Shown one piece after another: positions 18,656-28,158 of a stretch of 64,000 nucleotides of DNA. The notes below the pieces were generated by a model that was given only the letters and a program-made list of their open reading frames with translations, ran no database searches and was not told the DNA's origin. The translations under genes and the position numbers were made by a program. The stretch lies in NCBI RefSeq assembly GCF_014192225.1, contig NZ_JACHXS010000006.1, positions 62,001 to 126,000 of the forward strand. The letters run 5' to 3'. The stretch's first letter is position 1. Every line of letters begins with the position of its first letter. The DNA is from Pseudoduganella umbonata. GTDB lineage: Bacteria > Pseudomonadota > Gammaproteobacteria > Burkholderiales > Burkholderiaceae_D.

Positions 18656-18676
18656 AAGGCGCCGCACGGCGCCTTA
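18656..18676. terminator. Bidirectional terminator hairpin
   Basis: AAGGCGCC (18656-18663) and GGCGCCTT (18668-18675) form a perfect 8-bp stem with a GCAC loop, between two convergent genes. The right arm overlaps the stop of the minus-strand hydrolase. The T runs are short. Confidence 0.65.
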
Positions 18677-20116
18677 TTTCGCCTTCTCGAATATCGCATC
18701 CAGTCCCGGCGCGATGACGCGCCCGCGCTCGTTGCCGGCGGCAAAGCGCAGTTCCGCCTCCATCGACGTGACGAACCAGCTGCCGTCGGGTGCCGCGTAC
18801 AGCGTTTCGGAGGCGCCGTCGCGCAGCGCGACGGTCAGGCTGTCGCCGCTGCGGGCGATCGTGAAGTCGCCCAGGCCGTCGATCACGTACTTTCCGGGCA
18901 GCGCGGCCAGCGCGGCGGCGGGTGAGGCGATTGCCGTGCGTACCCTGGCACGCTGCGTCGGCCAGCTGTAGGCGCTGGCGACGGCGCGCACGATGGCGCC
19001 GGCCAGCTCGCCGCCGCGGTCCCCATTGGTCATCACGGCCACGCCATCGCCCCGCTCCGTATACGCGACCAGCAGGTTCTGGTAGCCCGCGTTGGCGCCG
19101 CCATGGCCGAAGGTCTGGGCCTGGCCGGTGCCGTCGATGCGCCAGCCGAGGCCGAAGTTGTCCCGTACCGGCGACAGCATCAGCTGCGTCATCGACTGCG
19201 ACAGCACCTTGTTCGACTGGCCCGCGGCCGACAGCTTGACGTCGATCGCCAGCCTGGCCAGGTCCGACGGCGTGCTCCACAGGCCGGCCGCCGCCAGCTC
19301 CGGGTAGGTGTGCGGTCCGCCGGCGATCGGCTTGCCGGCCGCGTCATGGGGCAGGGCGGCGCGCGCCAGCAGCGCGGGCGGCAGCGGTTGCGCGAACGTG
19401 CTGTCGTTCATCGCCAGCGGCTTCAATACGGTGTCCTGCACCAGTTGCGCGAAGCCGGTCCTGGTGCGCTCGCCGATCACGTACTGGATGACTTCATACC
19501 CGCCGCCCGAATAGCGCCACCTGGTGCCCGGTTTCGTCGACACGTGCACGCCACGCGAATTGGCCGGCGCCGCGCCGTTCAGCAGCTGCACCAGTGTCGG
19601 CACCTTCGCGCCCGCCGCGTAGCCGGCAAAGCCATGCACCGTGGTCCCGGCCGTGTGCGACAGCAGCTGGCGCAGCGTGATCGGCGCATCGCCGGCGTTG
19701 TTCGGCAGCTTCCACCACTGCGTGTAGCCATTGATGTTGGCGTCCAGCGCCAGCTTGCCGCCTTCCACCAGCTTCAGCGTGGCCAGCGCCGTCACCGGCT
19801 TGCTGATCGAGCCGGCCTGGAACAGCGTTCCCGGCGTGACGGCCGCGCCACCCGGCGTCACCACGCCATAGCCCTTGGCCCATTCGATCGACCCGGCATG
19901 GATCACCGCGATGCTGGCGCCCGGCACGCCGAGGCGGGCCATTTCATCGGCCAGGCGGCGCTGCACGGGCGGCGCGCCGGCAATCGCGATGGCCGGCTGC
20001 AGGCCCGCTTCGACGGCGGCGATGCGCGCCGCCAGGCCCGGGTCGTCGGCGCCCAGCGCGGGCAGCGCGAACAGCAGGAAGGGGATGGATGGCAGCAATG
20101 GCAGGCGGTGGTTCAA
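18674..20116 (-). CDS. Serine hydrolase, class C beta-lactamase fold
   Basis: 480-residue exported hydrolase of the beta-lactamase/penicillin-binding-protein family. Signal peptide [22 protein letters not shown], then the nucleophile motif SISK (about residue 100), the YSG motif in RYSGGGYEV and HGGANAGY as the third motif. A C-terminal beta domain of about 100 residues follows. Such proteins are usually esterases or D-aminopeptidases rather than true lactamases. The start appears to be TTG at 20116, with GGAG nine bases upstream; no ATG is near. Monocistronic on the minus strand between two plus-strand genes. Confidence 0.85.
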   Translation of the reverse strand: MNHRLPLLPSIPFLLFALPALGADDPGLAARIAAVEAGLQPAIAIAGAPPVQRRLADEMARLGVPGASIAVIHAGSIEWAKGYGVVTPGGAAVTPGTLFQAGSISKPVTALATLKLVEGGKLALDANINGYTQWWKLPNNAGDAPITLRQLLSHTAGTTVHGFAGYAAGAKVPTLVQLLNGAAPANSRGVHVSTKPGTRWRYSGGGYEVIQYVIGERTRTGFAQLVQDTVLKPLAMNDSTFAQPLPPALLARAALPHDAAGKPIAGGPHTYPELAAAGLWSTPSDLARLAIDVKLSAAGQSNKVLSQSMTQLMLSPVRDNFGLGWRIDGTGQAQTFGHGGANAGYQNLLVAYTERGDGVAVMTNGDRGGELAGAIVRAVASAYSWPTQRARVRTAIASPAAALAALPGKYVIDGLGDFTIARSGDSLTVALRDGASETLYAAPDGSWFVTSMEAELRFAAGNERGRVIAPGLDAIFEKAK

Positions 20117-20187
20117 GGTCTGGCTCCACGAGTGTCGGTACGCCCGAGTATAAGCGAGGCGCGGGCGGGCGGCCGGCGGTTGCGGGT

Positions 20188-20193
20188 TAAAAT
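20188..20193 (+). promoter_or_regulatory. Candidate -10 box upstream of gltX
   Basis: TAAAAT at 20188-20193, 31 bp before the gltX start. A good -35 hexamer is not obvious, so this is tentative. Confidence 0.3.
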
Positions 20194-20224
20194 AGGCCCT
20201 TTACAGCTATTGCCTCAGACCGAA

Positions 20225-21646
20225 ATGACGACTGCACCAGCAACTTCCCCGGCCACCCCGGTCCGCACCCGCTTCGCCCCCAGCCCGACCGGCTTCCTCC
20301 ACCTGGGCGGCGCCCGCACGGCGCTGTATTCCTGGGCCTACGCGCGCCATTTCGGCGGCACCTTCGTGCTGCGCATCGAGGATACCGACCTGGAACGCTC
20401 CACCCCGGAAGCCGTGCAGGCGATCATCGACGGCATGCAGTGGCTGGGCCTGGACCACGACGAAGGCCCGTTCTACCAGATGCAGCGCATGGACCGCTAC
20501 CGCGAAGTGATCGGCCAGATGCTGGAAGCCGGCACCGCCTACCACTGCTATTGCACGCCGGAAGAGGTGGAGGCGATGCGCGAGCGCTTCCGCGCGGCCG
20601 GCGAAAAGCCCCGCTATGACGGCACCTGGCGCCCGGAAGACGGCAAGACGCTGCCGGCCATCCCGGCCGACCGCAAGCCGGTGGTGCGCTTCAAGAATCC
20701 GCTCGACGGCGACGTTACGTGGAACGACGTGGTGAAGGGCCCGATCACGATCTCCAACAAGGAGCTGGACGACCTGGTCATCGCCCGCACCGATGGCACG
20801 CCGACCTACAACTTCTGCGTCGCGGTGGATGACTGGGACATGCGCATCACCCATGTGCTGCGCGGCGACGACCATGTCAACAACACGCCCCGCCAGATCA
20901 ACATCCTGCGTGCGATCGGCGCCCAGCTGCCGGAATACGGCCACCTGCCGATGATCCTCGGTTCGGACGGCCAGAAGCTGTCGAAGCGCCACGGCGCCGT
21001 CAGCGTGATGGAATACCCGGCCCAGGGCTTCCTGCCGGAAGCGATGCTGAACTACCTGGCACGCCTGGGCTGGAGCCATGGCGACGACGAAGTGTTCTCG
21101 ATGGCGCAGTTCTGCGAATGGTTCAACCTGGAGCACCTGACGGCGTCGCCGGCGCAGTTCAACAACGAGAAGCTGGCGTGGCTGAACAACCACTGGATCA
21201 AGCAGGCCGACAATGCCCGCCTGGCCGAACTGGCGAAGCCGCGCATGCTGGACGCCGGTGCCGTGTTCGACGGTGCTCCCGCGTTGCCGACCGTGCTGGC
21301 GCTGCTGAAGGAACGCACCAATACCATCAACGAACTGGCCGACGCGGCCATGCTGTTCTACCGCGATCCGCAACCCGACGCGGCACTGATGACGCAGCAT
21401 TTCACCGACGCCGTGAAGCCGGCGCTGGCGCTGTTCGCCGAACGCATCGCCACGGTCGAGTGGAGCAAGGAAGCGATCGCGGCGATGATCAAGGAAGTGC
21501 TGGCCGCCAATGGCCTGAAGATGCCGCAGCTGGCGATGCCGCTGCGCCTGATCGTCACGGGCCAGTTGCAGACGCCGGCGATCGATGCCGTGCTGCAGCT
21601 GTTCGGCCGCGATGTCGTGCAGGCGCGCGTCGGCAAATACCTCTGA
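20225..21646 (+). CDS. gltX: Glutamyl-tRNA synthetase
   Basis: Charges tRNA-Glu with glutamate. The 473 residues carry the class I signature [14 protein letters not shown] (about 18-31), with HLGG standing for [17 protein letters not shown], and KLSKRHGA for KMSKS at about 251-258. The C-terminal helical anticodon domain completes the usual length. I chose ATG 20225; a much longer in-frame upstream extension is antisense to the hydrolase gene and has no coding character. It is directly followed by three tRNA-Ala/tRNA-Glu pairs, so the enzyme sits beside genes for its own tRNA. Confidence 0.98.
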   Translation: MTTAPATSPATPVRTRFAPSPTGFLHLGGARTALYSWAYARHFGGTFVLRIEDTDLERSTPEAVQAIIDGMQWLGLDHDEGPFYQMQRMDRYREVIGQMLEAGTAYHCYCTPEEVEAMRERFRAAGEKPRYDGTWRPEDGKTLPAIPADRKPVVRFKNPLDGDVTWNDVVKGPITISNKELDDLVIARTDGTPTYNFCVAVDDWDMRITHVLRGDDHVNNTPRQINILRAIGAQLPEYGHLPMILGSDGQKLSKRHGAVSVMEYPAQGFLPEAMLNYLARLGWSHGDDEVFSMAQFCEWFNLEHLTASPAQFNNEKLAWLNNHWIKQADNARLAELAKPRMLDAGAVFDGAPALPTVLALLKERTNTINELADAAMLFYRDPQPDAALMTQHFTDAVKPALALFAERIATVEWSKEAIAAMIKEVLAANGLKMPQLAMPLRLIVTGQLQTPAIDAVLQLFGRDVVQARVGKYL

Positions 21647-21665
21647 AAATCTTTCATCTGGGTAT

Positions 21666-21693
21666 TTGCGTTTTCTCAAACCGCTGCTATACT
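21666..21693 (+). promoter_or_regulatory. Predicted promoter of the tRNA array
   Basis: -35 TTGCGT at 21666-21671, 16-bp spacer, -10 TATACT at 21688-21693, ending 17 bp before the first tRNA. Confidence 0.55.
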
Positions 21694-21710
21694 TCTGTCT
21701 CTTCGCAAAC

Positions 21711-21786
<76 letters not shown>

Positions 21787-21854
21787 GTTTGGCGAAGAAG
21801 TTGAAGTGGTAACCGCGGTAATTCAGTAGTAATGAAGCCGCGTGGAAGTTCCGG

Positions 21855-21930
21855 GTCCCCATCGTCTAGAGGCCTAGGACATCACCCTTTCACGGTGAGT
21901 ACCGGGGTTCGAATCCCCGTGGGGACGCCA
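21855..21930 (+). tRNA. tRNA-Glu (TTC), copy 1
   Basis: 76 nt, acceptor stem GTCCCCA with a matching 3' strand, anticodon stem TCACC/GGTGA, loop CTTTCAC with anticodon TTC, encoded CCA. Preceded by GGAAGTTCC, which also precedes copy 3. Confidence 0.97.
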
Positions 21931-22026
21931 AGGTTTTGGCAGTTGAAGTTGGTAGCTGTAGTTGGTAGTCGAAGTTTGTTGTAACTGTCGCGGCAAGTAG
22001 TAATGCCAGGTCGCGGCAGTGGTAAC

Positions 22027-22048
22027 AAAAGTCGCGTGAGCGGCTTTT
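22027..22048 (+). terminator. Weak hairpin inside the tRNA array
   Basis: AAAAGTCGC, GTGA, GCGGCTTTT: eight of nine positions pair, then TATTTTG. It could be a leaky terminator or a processing signal between copy 1 and copy 2. It resembles the array terminator at 22537. Confidence 0.4.
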
Positions 22049-22065
22049 ATTTTGTCTGTGCCAGC

Positions 22066-22141
<76 letters not shown>

Positions 22142-22186
22142 ATAAGGCGCAGGCGGAATAGTTGGAAGAGTAGGCAGCAGTCCAGG

Positions 22187-22262
22187 GTCCCCATCGTCTA
22201 GAGGCCTAGGACATCACCCTTTCACGGTGAGTACCGGGGTTCGAATCCCCGTGGGGACGCCA
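22187..22262 (+). tRNA. tRNA-Glu (TTC), copy 2
   Basis: Identical to copy 1. Preceded by AGTCCAGG, the same flank as the last copy at 28335. Confidence 0.97.
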
Positions 22263-22310
22263 GAGGTTTGGCAGTAGCAGTAGCAGTGGCAGTAGATTGT
22301 CTGTACCAGA

Positions 22311-22386
<76 letters not shown>

Positions 22387-22443
22387 CCGGGCAGACAAAT
22401 GCGGTAGCAGCAACAGAAACAGCAGCAGTATCGGAAGTTCCAG

Positions 22444-22519
22444 GTCCCCATCGTCTAGAGGCCTAGGACATCACCCTTTCACGGTGAGTACCGGGGTTCG
22501 AATCCCCGTGGGGACGCCA
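22444..22519 (+). tRNA. tRNA-Glu (TTC), copy 3
   Basis: Identical to the other tRNA-Glu copies. It is the last tRNA before the oxidase cluster, which in turn is followed by two further identical copies. Confidence 0.97.
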
Positions 22520-22536
22520 AAGCAGTATCGATGATC

Positions 22537-22559
22537 AAGCCGCCGCGAGCGGCTTTTTT
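22537..22559 (+). terminator. Terminator of the tRNA array
   Basis: AAGCCGC (22537-22543), loop CGCGA, GCGGCTT (22549-22555), then a T run of six in total. Confidence 0.85.
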
Positions 22560-22677
22560 GTTGTCCGCCCGGTTGTTCCGAAGTTCCCCTTGCCGTTTGA
22601 AATTCTCTCCTTGTTCCCGCGCGGTTCCGACCTACACTCAAAGTGTTCCTCGTTGTGAATGCATTGGGGAGGCGCAT

Positions 22678-23223
22678 ATGGAAACGCATGGTTTCAGTTT
22701 ACGTCTGGGTTCGCACCTGAACGCCTATCTTCACCGGATGCGCGTGCAGTCGCATCGCTGGACGGCCCGCGAGCCGGACTGGGCGATCGGCGCACTGGCC
22801 GGCTTCGGTGCCGGCGGTATCGTGATGCTGATGGAGCTGGCGTTCGCCGCGGCCATCGGCACGGATCCGTGGCGTGTACCGCGGCTGGTTGCCGCACTGG
22901 CGCTGGGTTCGCCCGTGCTGCAGGTGGGCGGCTACAGTCTCGAAGTCCTCGTCGCCGCGCTCGCCGTGCATTACCTGCTCGGCACCTTCTTCGGCCTCGT
23001 GCTGGCCGCGCTGATGGCGCCATTCCATCTCGATTCCAGTGTGGTCATGGCCGTTGTTGCCGGCGCCGTATTCGGCCTGCTGCTGTACCTGTTCAATTTT
23101 TACGTGATCACGAGCGTATTACCGTGGTTTGCAGAAATGCGCGGATGGGTCACCGTCCTTGGTCACGTCGAGTTCGGCGTGATGGCGGGGCTGATCTACC
23201 GGATGCTGGAACGGCGGCGCTGA
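22678..23223 (+). CDS. Unknown membrane protein at the head of the oxidase cluster
   Basis: 181 residues with about four hydrophobic segments (about 38-60, 72-92, 100-120 and 122-145) and a shorter one near the C-terminus. Starts at ATG 22678 with GGGGAGGCG upstream. I do not recognise a named domain. It begins the cluster 7 bp before the oxidase subunit II gene and is likely co-transcribed, so a role in oxidase assembly or as an accessory membrane subunit is possible; this rests on context only. Confidence 0.7.
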   Translation: METHGFSLRLGSHLNAYLHRMRVQSHRWTAREPDWAIGALAGFGAGGIVMLMELAFAAAIGTDPWRVPRLVAALALGSPVLQVGGYSLEVLVAALAVHYLLGTFFGLVLAALMAPFHLDSSVVMAVVAGAVFGLLLYLFNFYVITSVLPWFAEMRGWVTVLGHVEFGVMAGLIYRMLERRR

Positions 23224-23230
23224 GGCTGCC

Positions 23231-24370
23231 ATGACCATCGCGCTGGCAGCGACGCTGGTGTTGATCGCCTTTGGCGCGGTGGTGTTCCACTTCGCCAGTC
23301 CGTGGCAGCAGTTGCCGATCGCATCGAACTGGCATGCGATGGACGATGCCCTGTGGCTGACGTTCGTGATGACCGGCGTTGCATTCGTCGTGCTGCACCT
23401 GTTCATGGCCTTCGCGCTGGTGCGCTACCGCCATCGGGCGGGCCACCGGGCATCGCCCGAACATGGCAACCGTCGGCTCGAATGGTGGCTGATCGCGGTC
23501 ACCACGGTCGCCATCATCGGGCTGCTGGCGCCGGGGCTGACGGTCTACGCACAGCTCATCGATCCGCCCGCCGGGGCGCAGGTGTTCGAGGTGATGGGCC
23601 GGCAATGGCAATGGCACTACCGGCTGCCGGGGCGGGACGGCAGGCTGGGCATGGCCGACGCGCGCTTCATTACCGGCGCGAATCCGTTCGGCATCGATCC
23701 GCAGGATGCGCACGGGCAGGACGACGTGCTGGTGCAGGGCCAGGAACTGCATCTGCCGCTGGACCGTCCCGCGCTGGCGCGACTGCGCGCGCAGGACGTG
23801 CTGCACGACTTCTACGTGCCGCAGTTCCGCGCGCGGATGAACATGGTGCCCGGCATGACCACGCAGTTCTGGTTCACGCCCGAGCGCACCGGCCGCTACG
23901 AAGTACTGTGTGCACAACTGTGCGGCGTCGGGCATTCGAACATGCGCAGCTGGGTCGTCATCGACGAGCCGCGGGCTTATGCCGGCTGGCTGGCGCAGCA
24001 GCCCACGTTCGGCGGCGCCGGCCCTTCCGGATCTTCCGGGGCCGCGGGAACATCGGTAACGGCGGGAGTGCCCGGCGGGCCGGCCGAGCCGGGCAAGCTT
24101 GGCCGGCTGCTGGCGCAGCAGAAGGGCTGCATCGCCTGCCACAGCCTGGATGGCAGTCGTGGCGTGGGTCCGTCGTGGAAGGGCCTGTATGGCAGTACCG
24201 AGGCGCTGGAAGGCGGCGGCACGGCGAAGGTGGACGATGCCTACCTGCGGCAGGCGATCAACGCGCCGCAGGCCAGCATCGTGCGCGGCTACCCGCCGGT
24301 GATGCCGCCGGCCGGGCTGTCGGACGCGGAGCTGGCGGCCGTCGTCGACTATATCAAGACGGTGCGCTGA
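23231..24370 (+). CDS. coxB: caa3-type cytochrome c oxidase subunit II with fused cytochrome c
   Basis: 379 residues. Two N-terminal membrane helices (about 2-20 and 43-62) are followed by another hydrophobic stretch at about 80-97, then the periplasmic cupredoxin domain that holds the dinuclear CuA centre: His in VLHDFYVP and CAQLCGVGHSNM supply the ligands. A Gly/Ser-rich linker leads to a C-terminal class I cytochrome c domain with CIACH heme attachment and Met in PPVMPP as likely axial ligand. This fusion defines the caa3 type, where the attached cytochrome feeds electrons to CuA. The subunit I gene follows after 102 bp. Confidence 0.95.
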   Translation: MTIALAATLVLIAFGAVVFHFASPWQQLPIASNWHAMDDALWLTFVMTGVAFVVLHLFMAFALVRYRHRAGHRASPEHGNRRLEWWLIAVTTVAIIGLLAPGLTVYAQLIDPPAGAQVFEVMGRQWQWHYRLPGRDGRLGMADARFITGANPFGIDPQDAHGQDDVLVQGQELHLPLDRPALARLRAQDVLHDFYVPQFRARMNMVPGMTTQFWFTPERTGRYEVLCAQLCGVGHSNMRSWVVIDEPRAYAGWLAQQPTFGGAGPSGSSGAAGTSVTAGVPGGPAEPGKLGRLLAQQKGCIACHSLDGSRGVGPSWKGLYGSTEALEGGGTAKVDDAYLRQAINAPQASIVRGYPPVMPPAGLSDAELAAVVDYIKTVR

Positions 24371-24472
24371 GCCGTTACACAAGCGTGCACTGGGCCGCGC
24401 ATTGAACTTCGCAATGAACCGCGCAATGCGCCGCGCACCGAGCTGTTCACCGAGACCGGGACCGGAGGCAGA

Positions 24473-26323
24473 ATGTCCGACGAAATCGAGGAAAGCCACG
24501 CGAGAGGCGGCGACGCCGCCGACGCGGCCGGGCACGGGGAAGGGGCGGATGACCACGCCCCCACCGGCTTCCTGCGCCGCTACGTGTGGAGCCAGGACCA
24601 CAAGGTGATCGCCATCCAGTACACGGTGACGGCGCTGGTGGTGGGCGTGATCGGCATCGTGCTGTCCGACCTGATGCGGCTGCAGCTGGGCTTCCCCGGC
24701 AAGTTCGACTTCATCGACCCGGCCAGCTACTACCAGTACATCACGATGCACGGCATGATCATGGTGATCTACCTGCTGACGGCGATCTTCCTGGGCGGCT
24801 TCGGCAACTACCTGATCCCGTTGATGGTGGGCGCGCGCGACATGGTGTTCCCTTACCTGAACATGCTGAGTTTCTGGTTCTACCTGCTTGCCGTGCTGAT
24901 CCTGGTCGCCAGCTTCTTCGTGCCCGGCGGGCCGACAGGCGCGGGCTGGACGCTGTATCCGCCCCAGGCCATCCTGCCGGGTACGCCTGGCGTCGAGGCC
25001 GGCATCGTCGTGATGCTCGTCTCGCTGCTGGTCTTCATCGCGGCAGCCACCATGGGCGGGCTGAACTACGTGACGACGATCCTGCAGGCGCGCACGCGCG
25101 GCATGACGCTGATGCGCATGCCGCTCACCGTGTGGGGCATCTTCATCGCCACGATCCTGGCGCTGCTGGCGTTTCCCGCGCTGTTCGTGTCCGGCGTGAT
25201 GATGCTGCTCGACCGCGTGCTGGGCACCAGCTTCTTCATGCCGGCGATCGTCTCGATGGGGCAGCAGCTGGGCTACAGCGGCGGCAGCCCGCTGCTGTTC
25301 CAGCACCTGTTCTGGTTCTTCGGCCACCCCGAGGTGTACATCGTCGCGCTGCCCGCGTTCGGCATCATTTCCGACCTGATCAGCGTGCATGCGCGCAAGT
25401 GCATCTTCGGCTACCGCATGATGGTGTGGGCAATCGTGGTCATCGGCGCGCTGTCGTTCGTGGTGTGGGCGCACCACATGTATGTGTCCGGCATGCATCC
25501 GTGGTTCGGCTTCTTCTTTGCGGTCAGTACGCTCGTGATCGCCGTGCCCACGGCGCTGAAGGTGTACAACTGGACGCTGACGCTGTGGCGCGGCGACATC
25601 CACCTGACCGCGCCGATGCTGTTCGCGCTCGGTTTCATCAGCACCTTCCTGATCGGCGGGCTGACCGGCCTGTTCCTCGGCAATGTCAGCGTCGACATCC
25701 CGCTGTCGAACACCTACTTCGTCGTCGCCCACTTCCACATGGTGATGGGCGTATCTCCGGTGCTGGCGGTGTTCGGCGGCATCTACCACTGGTACCCGAA
25801 AGTGACGGGCCGCATGTACCACGAGAAGCTGGCGCAATGGCATTTCTGGATCACGTTCCTGGGCGCGTACGCGATCTTCTTCCCGATGCATTACCTGGGC
25901 CTGCTCGGCATGCCGCGCCGCTACTACGCCTACGACAACTACAACTTCATTCCGCCATCGGCCCAGGCGCTGAACGCTTTCATCACGGTGGCCGCGCTGG
26001 TCGTCGGCATCGCCCAGTTGCTGTTCCTGTTCAACCTCGCCTGGAGCGCGCGGCGCGGCCGGCCGGCCGGCGCCAATCCCTGGCGCGCCGGCAGCCTGGA
26101 ATGGCACACGCCGCAAACACCGCCCGCCCACGGCAACTGGGGCGCGCACCTGCCCGTGGTGTACCGCGGACCTTACGGCTATGGCCGTAGCGGACCCGAG
26201 GGCGATTACCTGCCGCAGAACGTCGGTCCCGACGAGCCCGACGAAGCCGATGGCGGCGCGGGGCGCGCGGGCATGCCAATGCCGGGCCCGGCAGGCCCGA
26301 TCGAAGGAGGGGAGCGAACATGA
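24473..26323 (+). CDS. coxA: Cytochrome c oxidase subunit I
   Basis: Catalytic heme-copper subunit of 616 residues with at least twelve membrane helices. Visible features are the D-channel region GARDMVFPYLNML, the GHPEVY motif (CuB His, proton-relay Glu and cross-linked Tyr), the CuB pair in WAHHMYVSGMHPW, and the heme-binding pair in VVAHFHMVMG. The Glu in GHPEVY places it among A1-type oxidases. The N-terminus is acidic and soluble for about 40 residues and the C-terminus ends in a hydrophilic Gly/Pro/Glu tail. The last four bases overlap the next gene (ATGA), which suggests translational coupling. Confidence 0.97.
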   Translation: MSDEIEESHARGGDAADAAGHGEGADDHAPTGFLRRYVWSQDHKVIAIQYTVTALVVGVIGIVLSDLMRLQLGFPGKFDFIDPASYYQYITMHGMIMVIYLLTAIFLGGFGNYLIPLMVGARDMVFPYLNMLSFWFYLLAVLILVASFFVPGGPTGAGWTLYPPQAILPGTPGVEAGIVVMLVSLLVFIAAATMGGLNYVTTILQARTRGMTLMRMPLTVWGIFIATILALLAFPALFVSGVMMLLDRVLGTSFFMPAIVSMGQQLGYSGGSPLLFQHLFWFFGHPEVYIVALPAFGIISDLISVHARKCIFGYRMMVWAIVVIGALSFVVWAHHMYVSGMHPWFGFFFAVSTLVIAVPTALKVYNWTLTLWRGDIHLTAPMLFALGFISTFLIGGLTGLFLGNVSVDIPLSNTYFVVAHFHMVMGVSPVLAVFGGIYHWYPKVTGRMYHEKLAQWHFWITFLGAYAIFFPMHYLGLLGMPRRYYAYDNYNFIPPSAQALNAFITVAALVVGIAQLLFLFNLAWSARRGRPAGANPWRAGSLEWHTPQTPPAHGNWGAHLPVVYRGPYGYGRSGPEGDYLPQNVGPDEPDEADGGAGRAGMPMPGPAGPIEGGERT

Positions 26324-26982
26324 CGATGCGCATGCTGTGGTTCTGCGAGATGCGGTGCCCGTTCCAGCCGGACGGGTACTGGCCCGGTTCCGGCCCCGCG
26401 CCCTACGGTACCCGCGAAGTGGGCTTGTGGGCGTTCATCGGCGTCGTCTGTACCCTGTTCGCGCTGTTCGGCGCGGCCTACCTGATGCGCATCGGCTACG
26501 AGGACTGGCGCCTGCTGCCGCCGGTGCCGTGGCAACTGTGGCTGTCGACGGCACTGCTGGCGGCCGGCGATGCGGCATGGCCGCTGGCGGCGCGGGCGGC
26601 GGCGCGGCGGCCGCGGCGCGCGTACCGCCTCGGCATGTGCGGCTGGCTGTTGTCCGCGGCGTTCGTCGGGAGCCAGCTGTGGGCATGGGGTGCGATGGCC
26701 GCGCAGAAGATCGTCGTCACCGCGGGGCCGGCCGCCGGGTTCTTCTACATGCTGACGGGCTTGCACATCGTCCACGTGGCGGGCGGCATGCTCGCCGCCG
26801 CCTGGGTGCTGGCGCGGCGGCGGCCGGATGACGCTGTGCGGTTCGGCGAAAGCCTGGCGCTGTGCGCGCGCTACTGGCATGTGTTGCTGCTGCTGTGGTG
26901 CGCGGTGTTCGCCCTGCTGTTCGGCATGACACCGGAACTGGTGCGCGAGATCTGCACCACGCTCGGCATTCCGGCACGTTGA
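26320..26982 (+). CDS. Cytochrome oxidase subunit III-like protein, first of two
   Basis: 220-residue membrane protein with about five helices. It begins with a soluble segment rich in Cys and aromatics (MLWFCEMRCPFQPDGYWPG), then GLWAFIGVV, and later GFFYMLTGLHIVHVAGGML and CARYWHVLLLLWCAVFALLF, which correspond to the GLHxxHV and YWHxxDxxW motifs of subunit III. In the last motif Asp is missing (YWHVLLLLW), so the protein is divergent. It overlaps coxA by four bases. A second, more typical subunit III gene follows, making this an unusual pair. Confidence 0.8.
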   Translation: MTMRMLWFCEMRCPFQPDGYWPGSGPAPYGTREVGLWAFIGVVCTLFALFGAAYLMRIGYEDWRLLPPVPWQLWLSTALLAAGDAAWPLAARAAARRPRRAYRLGMCGWLLSAAFVGSQLWAWGAMAAQKIVVTAGPAAGFFYMLTGLHIVHVAGGMLAAAWVLARRRPDDAVRFGESLALCARYWHVLLLLWCAVFALLFGMTPELVREICTTLGIPAR

Positions 26983-26993
26983 GGGGAGGAGCG

Positions 26994-27701
26994 ATGTCCG
27001 CGCAACCCGATGCCCCGGTGCCGAAGCGCGCACTAGCCGGCCGGCCCACGGTGTCCGCTGGCAAATTCGCCGGCCTGGCCGCCGACCTCGCGGGCGACCG
27101 GGCCATGTTCCACGTCCCCTGGGGCAAGGCGATGATGTGGTTCTTCCTGCTCAGCGACACATTCATCTTCGGCACATTCCTGACCGGCTACATGTCGGTG
27201 CGGATGGCGGCCACGACCCCCTGGCCGAATCCCAGCGAAGTGTTCGCGCTGACGATCGGCGGCGTGCACCTGCCGTTGATCCTGATCGCCATCATGACTT
27301 TCGTGCTGATCTCGAGCAGCGGCACGATGGCGATGGCCGTGAATTACGCCTACCGGGGCGAGCGCAGGCGCTGCGCGGCACTGATGGCGCTCACGGCCCT
27401 GTTCGGCGCTTCGTTCGTCGGCATGCAGGCATTCGAGTGGAGCAAGCTGATCGCCGAGGGCGTGCGGCCCTGGGGTAATCCGATGGGCTCGGCGCAATTC
27501 GGCGCCAGCTTCTTCATGATCACCGGCTTCCACGGGCTGCACGTGACGGCCGGTGTGGTCTACCTGGCCGTCGTCGCGCGGCGCGTCGCCCGCGGAGCGT
27601 ATGAACGCAAAGGGTACGGCATCGTCGAGATTGCCGGCCTGTACTGGCACTTCGTCGACCTGGTCTGGGTCTTCATCTTTGCATTGTTCTACCTGTGGTA
27701 A
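26994..27701 (+). CDS. coxC: Cytochrome c oxidase subunit III
   Basis: 235 residues, with membrane helices beginning at about residue 43. Typical motifs are FFLLSDTFIFGTFLTGY, AFEWSKLI, FMITGFHGLHVTAGVVYL and GLYWHFVDLVWVFIFALFYLW. Subunit III stabilises the oxidase and helps proton uptake. ATG 26994 has a perfect GGGGAGGAG upstream. It lies 11 bp after the first subunit III-like gene and 9 bp before the subunit IV gene. Confidence 0.92.
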   Translation: MSAQPDAPVPKRALAGRPTVSAGKFAGLAADLAGDRAMFHVPWGKAMMWFFLLSDTFIFGTFLTGYMSVRMAATTPWPNPSEVFALTIGGVHLPLILIAIMTFVLISSSGTMAMAVNYAYRGERRRCAALMALTALFGASFVGMQAFEWSKLIAEGVRPWGNPMGSAQFGASFFMITGFHGLHVTAGVVYLAVVARRVARGAYERKGYGIVEIAGLYWHFVDLVWVFIFALFYLW

Positions 27702-27710
27702 GGAGGCGCG

Positions 27711-28016
27711 ATGGAAGGCCAGCAGCATCCGGTAGGGCTGTACCTGAAGGTGTGGGGGCTGCTGTTCGTGCTCAGCGCGCTGTCATACCTGGTCGACATA
27801 CTGCATGTGCAGGGCGGACTGCGCTGGACGCTGATCCTGGCGCTGATGATGGCGAAGGCCGGGCTGATCGTTGCCGTGTTCATGCACCTGCGCTGGGAAA
27901 GGCTGGCGCTCGTCTGCGTGGTCGTGATTCCGCCGGCGGCACTGCTGGTGCTGGCGGGATTGATGGCGGCCGAATCCGATTACGTGTTTATGCTGCGCAG
28001 CATGTACTCCCGTTAG
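27711..28016 (+). CDS. Cytochrome oxidase subunit IV family protein
   Basis: 101 residues with three membrane helices (about 10-30, 38-58 and 65-90). YLKVWGLLFVLSALSY and KAGLIVAVFMHLRWERLAL are characteristic of the prokaryotic subunit IV/CtaF family. AAGGAGGCG lies directly before ATG 27711. Last gene of the oxidase cluster; no heme O or A synthase or Cox11 assembly gene is visible nearby, so these must come from elsewhere. Confidence 0.88.
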   Translation: MEGQQHPVGLYLKVWGLLFVLSALSYLVDILHVQGGLRWTLILALMMAKAGLIVAVFMHLRWERLALVCVVVIPPAALLVLAGLMAAESDYVFMLRSMYSR

Positions 28017-28047
28017 TCCCCGTAGTCCCCGTAGTCCCTGCAGTCCT
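28012..28047. repeat. Short 9-bp tandem repeat after the oxidase cluster
   Basis: GTTAGTCCCC, GTAGTCCCC, GTAGTCCCT and GCAGTCCTC run together from the subunit IV stop codon on. Confidence 0.6.
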
Positions 28048-28109
28048 CGATACTCGCTGTTGGGCCCCGATGCCGGCAATCGGCATTGCCGGACAGTACG
28101 GTTTCACCC

Positions 28110-28139
28110 TTGTAACGGCGTTGGGCCCGGTGCTATAAT
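28110..28139 (+). promoter_or_regulatory. Predicted sigma-70 promoter for tRNA-Glu copy 4
   Basis: -35 TTGTAA at 28110-28115, 18-bp spacer, consensus -10 TATAAT at 28134-28139, 19 bp before the tRNA, with a GC-rich stretch after the -10 as in stable-RNA promoters. Confidence 0.7.
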
Positions 28140-28158
28140 GCGCGCACGCTTTTACGAC

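Noticed and set aside
18674-20116. True AmpC beta-lactamase
   Set aside because: It has the fold and motifs of the wider family, but YSG instead of YAN and an extra C-terminal domain point to an esterase or peptidase-type enzyme.
23150-26149. 999-codon minus-strand frame opposite the oxidase genes
   Set aside because: His/Gln/Arg-rich shadow of coxB and coxA, with no motif.
22678-28016. Phage or integrative island at tRNA-Glu
   Set aside because: No integrase or att-like partial tRNA copy; all tRNA copies are complete. Homologous recombination between whole tRNA genes remains possible and is given as a finding.
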